Shown: piece by piece, positions 8,011-16,502 of the stretch | How the letters are laid out: the number at the start of each line of letters is the position of its first letter | Position numbering within the stretch: position 1 is the first letter of the stretch | From: Verrucomicrobiota bacterium | GTDB lineage: Bacteria > Verrucomicrobiota > Verrucomicrobiia > Chthoniobacterales > UBA10450 | DNA: 40,724 bases | Reading direction: 5' to 3' | Assembly: GCA_003221195.1 (NCBI GenBank) | Contig: QHQO01000161.1 | Span: 1-40,724, forward strand | The notes under the pieces: generated by a model | Seen by the model: only the letters and a program-made list of their open reading frames with translations | The model's database searches: none | Told to the model about the DNA's origin: nothing | Translations under genes and position numbers: made by a program

Positions 8011-9465
8011 CTACGATTGCAACTTTCGTTCCAAAATTTCTCCGGCCAACTGCGGATTAGCCTTCCCTTTTGATAATTTAATCACCTGCCCCTTAAGAAA
8101 ATTTAGGGAGGAGATATTACCGGCTTTGAAATCCGCGACCGGCTTGGGATTCGCGGCGATTACTTCGTCGCATAATTTTTCGATAGTGCTTAGATCGCTT
8201 AGTTGTTCGATCCCCTTTTCTTTCACAATCGTGGGCGCCGTTCTTCCACTCGCAAACATCTCCGCGAAAACCTCTTTACCTTGCTTGCCGCTGATTTTTC
8301 CGCTGTCGATCAGATTGACCAACTCATCAAAGGCCTCTGGTGGAATCGGACAATCGGTGATGGTTTTACCGGCGCTGCTAAGAGCGTTCTGCAGGTCGTT
8401 TAGAATCCAGTTTGCGATATTCTTCGGTTTCTTTGCGCCTTTAGCTGCCGCTTCAAAATAACGCGCCACATCAAGATCGTTCGCCAGCACGGCAGCATCG
8501 TACGGGCTCACCTGGTATTGCTGCACAAAACGGTCTCGTTTCGCTTTCGGCAACTCAGGCACCCGCTGTCGAACTTCGGCCAGAAGCACTTCAGTTTTTA
8601 CCGGCACAAGGTCAGGATCCGGGAAGTAGCGGTAATCATGCGCGAATTCTTTTGTCCTCATCAAAAACGTTTCGCCGGCTGTATCGCTCCAACCCCGTGT
8701 CTCTTGCTCGAGTGTGTCGCCATTTTCTAGTGCACTAATTTGACGTCGGATCTCGTACGCCAGGGCGCGTCGCACTCCACTGAGTGAATTCAGGTTCTTG
8801 ATCTCGATCTTCGCTCCAAGCTCTGTCTGCGACTCCGGTCGCACCGACACGTTGCAGTCACAGCGGAGTTGCCCCTTCTCCATATCGGCATCGCTTACCG
8901 CTCCGTAGATCAAGATTTGCCTGAGAGACGTCAGAAACGCGAACGCTTCCTCCGGCGAGTTGATTTCCGGTTGCGTCACGATCTCCATCAACGGTATGCC
9001 GGCACGATTGAAGTCGATTCCCGTGCTGTTCTCAAGGTGGAAGCTCTTGGCCACGTCTTCCTCGAGATGAATGCGCACGAGATGCACTTCCTTGTCGGGC
9101 GTAGCGATATTTTTCTGTGCGTCCTTCGGGTAAGCCAGATCGTGCAATGGGACGGCGCCGTTGGAGCAAAGCGGCATGTCGTACTGCGAGATCTGATAGT
9201 TCTTCGGCATGTCTGGATAGAAATAGTTTTTGCGATCGAACTTGCAGATGGGTGCAATGTCGCATCCGAGCATGAGTCCAGTCAGCACCGTCATGCGCAG
9301 CGCCTCCTGATTCATCACTGGCAATGCGCCAGGCAAACCAAGACAAACCGGGCAGGTGTGCGTGTTCGGTTCCGCTCCGAACTCAACCGGCGAAGCACAA
9401 AACATCTTCGAGCGCGTGTTAAGCTGGACGTGCACTTCCAGACCGATGGTGGCGAGATACTTCAT
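8011..9465 (-). CDS. gatB: Asp/Glu-tRNA amidotransferase subunit B
   Basis: MKYLATIGLEVHVQLNTRSKMFCASP...KNYFYPDMPKNYQISQYDMPL...YRYFPDPDLVPV. Start placed at the internal Met (9465). Confidence 0.95.
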   Translation of the reverse strand: MKYLATIGLEVHVQLNTRSKMFCASPVEFGAEPNTHTCPVCLGLPGALPVMNQEALRMTVLTGLMLGCDIAPICKFDRKNYFYPDMPKNYQISQYDMPLCSNGAVPLHDLAYPKDAQKNIATPDKEVHLVRIHLEEDVAKSFHLENSTGIDFNRAGIPLMEIVTQPEINSPEEAFAFLTSLRQILIYGAVSDADMEKGQLRCDCNVSVRPESQTELGAKIEIKNLNSLSGVRRALAYEIRRQISALENGDTLEQETRGWSDTAGETFLMRTKEFAHDYRYFPDPDLVPVKTEVLLAEVRQRVPELPKAKRDRFVQQYQVSPYDAAVLANDLDVARYFEAAAKGAKKPKNIANWILNDLQNALSSAGKTITDCPIPPEAFDELVNLIDSGKISGKQGKEVFAEMFASGRTAPTIVKEKGIEQLSDLSTIEKLCDEVIAANPKPVADFKAGNISSLNFLKGQVIKLSKGKANPQLAGEILERKLQS

Positions 9466-9508
9466 GCGATTCCGTATATTCGTTGAAGCGTTAAAGCGTT
9501 GCTGCCTT

Positions 9509-9603
9509 GTCATGTTGAGCGGAGCGAAACATCTCTAGCTGTTGGCTTGGGGCAACTCGAACTCCAGAAGGGATCAGAGATTCTTCGCTTCATTCAGAAT
9601 GAC
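9509..9603. repeat. TGTCATTCTGAGCGAAGCGAAG-family inverted repeat, copy 1
   Basis: TGTCATGTTGAGCGGAGCGAAACATCTCT ... CAGAGATTCTTCGCTTCATTCAGAATGAC. Confidence 0.75.
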
Positions 9604-9623
9604 GGAGGACGGTTCCAACCGCT

Positions 9624-10616
9624 TCAACGCTTTAGCGGTTTAGCAGGTGGCGAATTCTGCTCCAGCGCATAATCGAGCGCGCGCTGAATGTCGAATTTCC
9701 TGACTCGCTCTGCGAGGACCGGATCATTTGCCGCATCGATGACACGAGGATTTTGAAGGAGATCGACGAAGCGCCTCTGCGCGATCAGATCGGCGATTTC
9801 CGGATCGCTTCGCAACGCGACGATCTTTGGATGCTCGCTCAATTCGCGGGCACCCGGGAACGTTAGAAATTTCTCCGCGCGTTCCGGGCTGGAAAGAACG
9901 TTCCCCGCTTTCTCCAGCGTTTCATATGTTCTCTGCGAAATCGGGTCGGCGCCCTTGAACACGCTTCCAAGCAGACCTAGTTCGAGCGAATTCTTCAGGC
10001 GTGCCAGTGATGTCGCGAGCGCCGGCGCGCGATCGTCTGATTCCGAAAGAAAATGGCGGCGCACATCGAGAGCACGGGAGGTTGCATCTTGTGCATCATG
10101 CGCTGATGCGCGCGGCCGGCTGCGAGCCTGCCCTTCAGCGAGAGCGCCAATCGCTCGCACACTCGCAACGGTCAGCCAAAGCAAAAAAACGCCGAAAAAC
10201 AATCCAATGATTGCACCCGAAAAACCGTAAAGAAAATAGACCAGTCCGGATTCCTGCTGGGAAGTTCGCTTAAACAAAATCGCTCCGATGCCGCTTATGA
10301 GCGCATAGACGGCCAGGGCAAGTATTGCGCCGCATAAGATCGACAAAAGGGGGTCAGGTATTTTGAAAAAGGACCGCGCCGCAGGAACACACAAGCCGCC
10401 TCCAAGAAACGCAGCCCCGTAGGCAGCGGCAAGAGCGATAAGGCGCATGACTTGACGCATCAAGCCCAATCGCCAACCCCGCACGACTTCGAATAAAATC
10501 AAAATGACGCCAAAAGAAATGAAGACTACCTGCCAAAGTGGCGACCCGGCGACTGACGGAATTGCGGATTGCGGATTTTGGATTGCGGATAGGTGAATGC
10601 CTACGAACGACCTCAT
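9624..10616 (-). CDS. CvpA family membrane protein
   Basis: FEVVRGWRLGLMRQVMRLIALAAAYGAAFLGG...; multiple TM segments. The annotated N-terminus (SAIQNPQSAIPS) reads through an intergenic repeat, so the start is uncertain. Confidence 0.65.
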   Translation of the reverse strand: MRSFVGIHLSAIQNPQSAIPSVAGSPLWQVVFISFGVILILFEVVRGWRLGLMRQVMRLIALAAAYGAAFLGGGLCVPAARSFFKIPDPLLSILCGAILALAVYALISGIGAILFKRTSQQESGLVYFLYGFSGAIIGLFFGVFLLWLTVASVRAIGALAEGQARSRPRASAHDAQDATSRALDVRRHFLSESDDRAPALATSLARLKNSLELGLLGSVFKGADPISQRTYETLEKAGNVLSSPERAEKFLTFPGARELSEHPKIVALRSDPEIADLIAQRRFVDLLQNPRVIDAANDPVLAERVRKFDIQRALDYALEQNSPPAKPLKR

Positions 10617-10618
10617 AT

Positions 10619-10709
10619 TGTCATTCTGAGCGAAGCGAAGAATCTCTGATCATTTCTGAAGGGGCAGCCAGGAAACAGCCAGGGATGTTTCGCTTCGCTC
10701 AATATGACA
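10619..10709. repeat. TGTCATTCTGAGCGAAGCGAAG-family inverted repeat, copy 2
   Basis: TGTCATTCTGAGCGAAGCGAAGAATCTCTGATC ... CCAGGGATGTTTCGCTTCGCTCAATATGACA. Confidence 0.85.
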
Positions 10710-10742
10710 GTGCTGATACTGGATAGTTCTGGCATTTCGATC

Positions 10743-11855
10743 TCACTGTTCCGCACTCGACATTCCGCGATCTGCAATCATGATTGCACGCTGCCGCAAA
10801 GCATGATCGCAAAGCACCAGCGCGGCCATCGCTTCCACGATCGGCACCGCTCGGGGAAGAACGCACGGATCATGGCGTCCGCGGGCAGCGAGCTGAGTTT
10901 GCTTGCGTGAACTGGTCACGGTCTTCTGTTCATGGGCGATCGTAGCTGTCGGCTTGAACGCGACACGAAAATAAATCTCCTCTCCATTACTGATGCCGCC
11001 CTGCGCGCCGCCAGAATTGTTAGTTGCCGCGCGAATTCTCCCGCCGCGTATTTCAAATGGATCGTTATGCTGCGAGCCCCGCATCCGCGTCGCGGCAAAA
11101 CCAGAACCAATCTCGAATCCTTTCGTTGCCGGTATGCTCAGCATCGCTTTAGCCAGATCTGCATCGAGCTTGTCGAAAACCGGTTCGCCGAGTCCGGGCG
11201 GAATGCCGCGCACCACGCATTCAATAACGCCACCAACCGAATCGCCTTTGTTGCGAATCTCTTCGATCAGCGACACCATCTTTTTCGCCGCCACGGTATC
11301 CGGGCAGCGAACAATATTCTTCTCGATCTCCTTCCCCTTTACGGTGGAACGATTGATTTTCGCAACGACTTCGTGAATTTGCGTGACGTAGGCGACAATC
11401 TCGAATTCCGCATACAGCACTGACAATATTTTCTTTGCAACTGCGCCTGCTGCCACTCGGCCGATAGTTTCCCGCGCTGAAGCGCGGCCACCGCCCTGCC
11501 AGTTCCGTATTCCATACTTGGCTTCATAAGTGAAATCGGCATGCGAAGGCCGAAATTTCTCTGCGATCTCCATGTAGTCCTCCGGTCGCGCGTCTTTGTT
11601 GCGCACGAGAATCGCGATCGGAGTACCGAGTGTTTTGCCTCCAAAGATACCTGACAGAATTTCGCATCGATCTTCTTCTTTCCGCTGCGTTGCAATTTTA
11701 CTTTGACCCGGACGGCGGCGGTCCAGCTCCCGTTGGATCCGTGCCTCAGACAGTTCAATATTCGGCGGGCAACCGTCGATGACCACGCCCACGCCGCCCC
11801 CGTGCGATTCGCCAAAAGTGGTGACGCGAAAGAGCTGGCCAAAGGTGTTGGACAT
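10743..11855 (-). CDS. aroC: chorismate synthase
   Basis: [31 protein letters not shown]...[15 protein letters not shown]...[22 protein letters not shown]. Confidence 0.96.
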   Translation of the reverse strand: MSNTFGQLFRVTTFGESHGGGVGVVIDGCPPNIELSEARIQRELDRRRPGQSKIATQRKEEDRCEILSGIFGGKTLGTPIAILVRNKDARPEDYMEIAEKFRPSHADFTYEAKYGIRNWQGGGRASARETIGRVAAGAVAKKILSVLYAEFEIVAYVTQIHEVVAKINRSTVKGKEIEKNIVRCPDTVAAKKMVSLIEEIRNKGDSVGGVIECVVRGIPPGLGEPVFDKLDADLAKAMLSIPATKGFEIGSGFAATRMRGSQHNDPFEIRGGRIRAATNNSGGAQGGISNGEEIYFRVAFKPTATIAHEQKTVTSSRKQTQLAARGRHDPCVLPRAVPIVEAMAALVLCDHALRQRAIMIADRGMSSAEQ

Positions 11856-11865
11856 TAAACTATTG

Positions 11866-11948
11866 TAGCACAGGCATCTTGCCTGTGGGGCCAGCGGGCG
11901 TCTCGCCTGCGGAAATCCCCACTCGGCAGGCGAGATGCATGCCTACCC
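11866..11948. repeat. dispersed GC-rich palindromic repeat (GTAGCACAGGC..TGCCTGTGG.../GGCAGGCGAGATGC)
   Basis: GTAGCACAGGCATCTTGCCTGTGGGGCCAGCGGGCGTCTCGCCTGC...CGGCAGGCGAGATGCATGCCTACC; related to 7927-8010. Confidence 0.6.
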
Positions 11949-11967
11949 CACCGCCGGGACGGCCGTG

Positions 11968-12453
11968 TTACTGTTTCGTGCTCTTGGGAGCAGGAGGCGA
12001 CAAAAGCTGAGGCGACCGTGGCGGCACGGGCGAGGACTGCACAATGGACGTTGTCGTCTGTCCATGAACGAGAAAGCGATCCAGCACGCGATCCAAAGAC
12101 GCGATTTCGGGCAGGTGCACTTTGAGAATGAAACAATCTTCTCCGGTGACTCGATGACATTCCACTATCTCGGGAATTTGTTGAGCAAGCGCCGAGATTT
12201 TTGGCACGTGGCCGGGTAGTGGCCGGATTCTGACGAACGCTGTGATATCATGCCCTGCCGCTTTCGGATCCAGTTCGAGACGATAGCCGGCGATCACACC
12301 ACTTTTTTCTAAACGTCGAACGCGCTCTTTCGCCGCTGGATTGGACATCCGAATTTTTCTGGCCAGCTCGGCGGTCGACATTCGTGGATTCCGTTGCAAG
12401 AGCTTCAGAATTTCAATATTCTTGTGATCTTCTAATATTTCCTTAATATTCAC
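11968..12453 (-). CDS. Lrp/AsnC family transcriptional regulator
   Basis: MNIKEILEDHKNIEILKLLQRNPRMSTAELARKIRMSNPAAKERVRRLEKSGVIAGYRLELDPKAAGH. Confidence 0.92.
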   Translation of the reverse strand: MNIKEILEDHKNIEILKLLQRNPRMSTAELARKIRMSNPAAKERVRRLEKSGVIAGYRLELDPKAAGHDITAFVRIRPLPGHVPKISALAQQIPEIVECHRVTGEDCFILKVHLPEIASLDRVLDRFLVHGQTTTSIVQSSPVPPRSPQLLSPPAPKSTKQ

Positions 12454-12478
12454 GGATCTCCCCCCCTAATACATTAAA

Positions 12479-12495
12479 AGTTATCACTGATAACT
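12479..12495. promoter_or_regulatory. candidate Lrp-family operator
   Basis: Perfect 17-bp palindrome AGTTATCA-C-TGATAACT between divergent lrp-like and eamA-like genes. Confidence 0.5.
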
Positions 12496-12548
12496 AGAGT
12501 CTACCTTATTTATGCTTGTTCTCATGGCTCAATGATCTATTTATAATT

Positions 12549-13445
12549 ATGACGGACGAGATCATTTTTCCGACAAAGCCAATAGCCGGGGAACGGCCGC
12601 GCACAGCGGAACGTATTCCGCCGGAGGCTTTTTTTATTTGCAGCGCCATTTTTCATTATCTTGGGCCAGCCTTTGCAGTGCTTCTCTTTGCCAGGGTTGA
12701 TGTATTAGGCGTCGCGTGGCTGCGGATTGCAAGCGCGGCGGTAGTGTTCGCAGTCTGGAAGCGTCCCTGGCGTTTATTCGCTGAATTGGAGACACGCGAG
12801 CGGCGAACCGTGATCGCATTAGGTTTCGTGCTGGCAATCATGAACGTCTGTTTTTATCTGGCGATCGATCGGCTGCCATTAGCGACAGTCGGGACAATTG
12901 AGTTTCTCGGACCAATCGTGCTGGCAGCATTCGGTGTGCGGACGATGCGAAATCTTGCCGCTCTACTACTCGCGTGCGGCGGGGTGTTCCTGTTGACCAG
13001 CGTGCGGATCAGCGGCGAGCCGATTGGATACATTTTCGCATTTGCGAATTGCGCGCTATTCGTTCTTTACATTCTGCTTGGGCATCGGATCGCCGCGACC
13101 GGTGGCCGCGGTGGAGTTGAACGTCTGGCACTGGCAATGGTTATCGCGAGTCTTGTGGTCACCCCTATTGGATTAAAAAACGCGTTGGTCGCAGTGTTCG
13201 ATCCAAGTCTTCTTCTCGCTGGCGCCGGCGTCGGTATTTGTTCCTCCGTCATCCCTTACATCTGCGATCAATTTGCAATGGCGCGATTATCGAAGGCCAC
13301 TTTTGCTCTTATGCTGTCCCTGTTGCCTGCGACAGCATGTCTGGTCGGAATAGTCGTGCTGCGACAGGTTCCGTCGATTTCCGACCTAAGCGGCGTCGGT
13401 GCAGTGATAGCTGGGGTCGCTTTAAAACGAAGCGCACATGGTTAG
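12549..13445 (+). CDS. EamA/RhtA-type transporter (DMT superfamily)
   Basis: Multi-TM ORF; LPLATVGTIEFLGPIVLAAFG..., LSKATFALMLSLLPATACLVGIVVL. ATG at 12549 preferred over the TTG at 12516. Confidence 0.85.
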   Translation: MTDEIIFPTKPIAGERPRTAERIPPEAFFICSAIFHYLGPAFAVLLFARVDVLGVAWLRIASAAVVFAVWKRPWRLFAELETRERRTVIALGFVLAIMNVCFYLAIDRLPLATVGTIEFLGPIVLAAFGVRTMRNLAALLLACGGVFLLTSVRISGEPIGYIFAFANCALFVLYILLGHRIAATGGRGGVERLALAMVIASLVVTPIGLKNALVAVFDPSLLLAGAGVGICSSVIPYICDQFAMARLSKATFALMLSLLPATACLVGIVVLRQVPSISDLSGVGAVIAGVALKRSAHG

Positions 13446-13644
13446 AAGCCATCACATAAATAGGAAACGGGTACGTTGCTTGAGATTTGGCGTTACAGCA
13501 ATGCGCGAGGAGGGAGAATATCTTTCATGGATCTGTGACCGACGAGCAACGCCGCTGCAGCGGCAAAGATCCGCAACCCTCCGGGCTAAGCTCTGCCGCC
13601 CGCCAGAGCTTAGCGCACACATTCCCTATTTATGTGATGGGTTC
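13445..13644. mobile_element. MITE-like non-autonomous element
   Basis: 20-bp TIRs GAAGCCATCACATAAATAGG (13445-13464) / CCTATTTATGTGATGGGTTC (13625-13644), 19/20; flanking TTA (13442-13444, 13645-13647). Internal palindromes GCCGCTGCAGCGGC and GCTAAGCTCTG-N8-CAGAGCTTAGC. Confidence 0.78.
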
Positions 13645-13664
13645 TTAAACGGAGGTGTTAAAGG

Positions 13665-14642
13665 ATGAATTATACAAATCTTGGTAAAACGGGACTCAAG
13701 GTATCCCGAATCTGTCTGGGCTGCATGAGTTACGGACTCGAGGAGAGAGAGTGGGGTCTGAATGAGGAACAAGGTCGGCCTTTCATTAAACGAGCGCTCG
13801 AGCTTGGCATTAACTTTTTTGACACAGCCAACATGTACGGGAATGGCAGGAGCGAAGAAGTTTTGGGCCGTGCGCTGCACGATTTTGCGAAACGGGATGA
13901 GACAGTCATCGCGACGAAAGTCTATTTCCCGATGCGTCCCGATGTGAATGGGCGTGGATTGTCCCGCAAAACGATCATGACAGAGATCGACCATAGTTTG
14001 CGGCGACTAGGAACGGATTACGTCGATCTTTATCAGATCCACCGTTGGGATTACGATACGCCGATTGAAGAGACACTAGAGGCCCTTCACGACGTCGTAA
14101 AATCAGGAAAGACGCGTTACATCGGGGCATCATCGATGTTTGCCTGGCGATTCTGCAAGGCTCTTTACCTGGCCGATCTCCACAGTTGGACGCGTTTTGT
14201 TTCGATGCAGCCGCATTACAATCTGCTGAATCGTGAAGAGGAACGGGAGATGTTACCTCTTTGCCTGACGGAGGGTATTGGTGTGTTGCCATGGAGCCCA
14301 CTGGCGCGCGGTCGCCTTGCTCGCGCCTGGGAAACGCAGTCGAGCACTACTCGCGGTCAGACTGATGAGTACGGCAAAAAACTTTATTCCGGGACTGAGA
14401 AAGCGGACAAACCGGTTGTAGAGCGCGTGGGAGAAATTGCCAAGGCGCGAGGCATCCCTCGCGCACAGATCGCGCTCGCGTGGTTGCTTCACAAGCCTGC
14501 GGTAACGGCGCCGATTGTTGGCGCAACTAAACTTCACCATCTCGAAGAAGCAGTGGCAGCTCTGAACGTGAAACTATCCGACGCGGAAATCGAAGCGCTC
14601 GAGGCGCCATACGTGCCTCATCCGATCGCCGGATTCGAATGA
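13665..14642 (+). CDS. aldo/keto reductase
   Basis: MNYTNLGKTGLKVSRICLGCMSYG...GINFFDTANMYGNGRSEEVLGRAL...DLYQIHRWDYDTPIEETLEALHDVVKSGKTRYIG. Confidence 0.95.
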   Translation: MNYTNLGKTGLKVSRICLGCMSYGLEEREWGLNEEQGRPFIKRALELGINFFDTANMYGNGRSEEVLGRALHDFAKRDETVIATKVYFPMRPDVNGRGLSRKTIMTEIDHSLRRLGTDYVDLYQIHRWDYDTPIEETLEALHDVVKSGKTRYIGASSMFAWRFCKALYLADLHSWTRFVSMQPHYNLLNREEEREMLPLCLTEGIGVLPWSPLARGRLARAWETQSSTTRGQTDEYGKKLYSGTEKADKPVVERVGEIAKARGIPRAQIALAWLLHKPAVTAPIVGATKLHHLEEAVAALNVKLSDAEIEALEAPYVPHPIAGFE

Positions 14643-14720
14643 GCAAGATTTCGAGAGCGAACGTGGCAGAAGACATCGATGCCGGGTAAGCTTTTAACTA
14701 ACGCCAATCAACTTAACCCT

Positions 14721-15089
14721 ATGCTTCCTGATTACGTCGACTTCTTAATCAAACGATTTGAGAACCCGGATGAGGTTCGCACTTTTGAGAAAGGACGGTT
14801 CGAACTCATCAAGATCGGCGGAATGACGATCGGCCGGGCGACGTATGAGCCCGGCTGGAAATGGTCGGAGCATATCGCACCCGTTGCCGGGACGTCCCTT
14901 TGCCAGGTGGAGCACATCGGCATGGTGATCTCGGGACAAGCTGCATGCGCGATGGAGGATGGAAGATCTTACGTCATGAAGCCTGGAGACATCTTTTACA
15001 TCGGTCCCGGGCACGATAGTTGGGTGGTGGGCGATCAACCTTATGTTTCGCTTCACTTTCTCGGAGCGGAAAAATACGCGCATGACTAA
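14721..15089 (+). CDS. cupin-domain protein
   Basis: GWKWSEHIAPVAGTSLCQVEHIGMVISGQAACAMEDGRSYVMKPGDIFYIGPGHDSWVVGD. Start ATG 14721 (MLPDYVDFL) or 14679. Confidence 0.85.
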   Translation: MLPDYVDFLIKRFENPDEVRTFEKGRFELIKIGGMTIGRATYEPGWKWSEHIAPVAGTSLCQVEHIGMVISGQAACAMEDGRSYVMKPGDIFYIGPGHDSWVVGDQPYVSLHFLGAEKYAHD

Positions 15090-15150
15090 GAGGACTTCTG
15101 CCGTTTCGAAATCCACTGCACCGCACCATACGTTGGCGAGCGTATGCGAG

Positions 15151-16311
15151 CTAAATCGCTTCGAGCGCGCTCTTCAAATCGTCGATTAAATCGCGGACAT
15201 CTTCCACGCCCACCGAAAGCCTGACGAGCGAATCGGTAACGCCCAGTTCTTCGCGCCGCTCCTTCGGGACCGACGCATGCGTCATGAGCGCGGGATGATT
15301 AACGAGGCTTTCTACACCACCCAAACTTTCGGCCAACGCAAAAAGGTGCGTATTTTCTAAAAAGCGCCTGGTGTCCGCGAGATCACCTTTCAAGATGATC
15401 GTTACAATTCCGCCAAAGCCGCGCATTTGCTGACGCGCCAGATCGTGGTGCGGATGGGACTTTAGCCCCGGATAACGGACGGATTTTACCTCTCGCTGTT
15501 CCTCCAACCAGCGCGCAATCTCAAGGGCGTTTGCGCAATGGCGCTCCATTCGGAGCGGCAATGTTTTTAAACTGCGCAGCACAAGAAAACTGTCGAACGT
15601 GCCGGCGATTGCGCCGACTGAGTTTTGCAGGAACGCAATTTGATCGCCGAGTTCCTTGTTGTCGCCGACTACGACGACTCCGCCCACCAGATCGGAATGA
15701 CCGTTCAAATACTTTGTCGCAGAATGCACCACTATGTCGAATCCAGTCTCAATCGGGCGTTGAATCCACGGCGTCGCAAATGTGTTATCGCAAACTGAGA
15801 TGATTTTGTGCTCCCGCGCGATCTTCGCGATTGCTTCAAGATCGATCAGCTTCAGTAGTGGATTGCTCGGCGTTTCGATCCAAACCATGCGCGTATTGGG
15901 TTTGATGGCGCGCTCCAGATCTTTCGCGTCTGTCAGATCAGCGTAAGTAAAATCAAGGTTCGCCGACCGACGCCGCACCTTATCGAACAACCTGAATGTA
16001 CCGCCGTAAAGATCGTCACTTGCAACGATATGCGACCCGCTCTCGAGCAGTTCAAGCACTGTCGCCATCGCGGCGAGGCCAGAGGCAAATGCGAAGCCGC
16101 GCGTACCGCTTTCCAGATCGGCGATGCACTTTTCATAAGCCAGCCGGGTGGGATTGATCGAGCGCGCGTAATCGTAGCCTTTGTGCTTTCCCGGACTTTC
16201 CTGCACGTACGTCGATGTTGCATAAATCGGCGTCATCACCGCACCAGTGGAAGGGTCGGGCGCCTGCCCCGCGTGAATCGCACGGGTGGCGAATTCGAGT
16301 TGCTTTTTCAT
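15151..16311 (-). CDS. metB: cystathionine gamma-synthase/lyase-type PLP enzyme
   Basis: TRAIHAGQAPDPSTGAVMTPIYATSTYVQESPGKHKGYDYARSINPTR...VVHSATKYLNGHSDLVGG...LAESLGGVESLVNHPALMTHASVP. Confidence 0.92.
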   Translation of the reverse strand: MKKQLEFATRAIHAGQAPDPSTGAVMTPIYATSTYVQESPGKHKGYDYARSINPTRLAYEKCIADLESGTRGFAFASGLAAMATVLELLESGSHIVASDDLYGGTFRLFDKVRRRSANLDFTYADLTDAKDLERAIKPNTRMVWIETPSNPLLKLIDLEAIAKIAREHKIISVCDNTFATPWIQRPIETGFDIVVHSATKYLNGHSDLVGGVVVVGDNKELGDQIAFLQNSVGAIAGTFDSFLVLRSLKTLPLRMERHCANALEIARWLEEQREVKSVRYPGLKSHPHHDLARQQMRGFGGIVTIILKGDLADTRRFLENTHLFALAESLGGVESLVNHPALMTHASVPKERREELGVTDSLVRLSVGVEDVRDLIDDLKSALEAI

Positions 16312-16366
16312 ATCGGTTTCATCTAACCACGGATGACGCGGATTTCTCGGAGAAAATTTGGCGCGC

Positions 16367-16460
16367 TGTCATTCTGAGCGGAGCGAAGAATCTCTGATCA
16401 GGTGTTCCGATAATCGTGAAGCGTCAAATCCAGAGATGTTTCGCTTCGCTGAACATGACA
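16367..16460. repeat. TGTCATTCTGAGCGAAGCGAAG-family inverted repeat, copy 3
   Basis: TGTCATTCTGAGCGGAGCGAAGAATCTCTGATC ... CAGAGATGTTTCGCTTCGCTGAACATGACA. Confidence 0.85.
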
Positions 16461-16502
16461 AAAATGGCGGCGGTCATCCGGTTCATCCGCGCAAGCAGCG
16501 AT

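Noticed and set aside
8869-9486. 205-aa plus-strand ORF
   Set aside because: Fully antisense to gatB.
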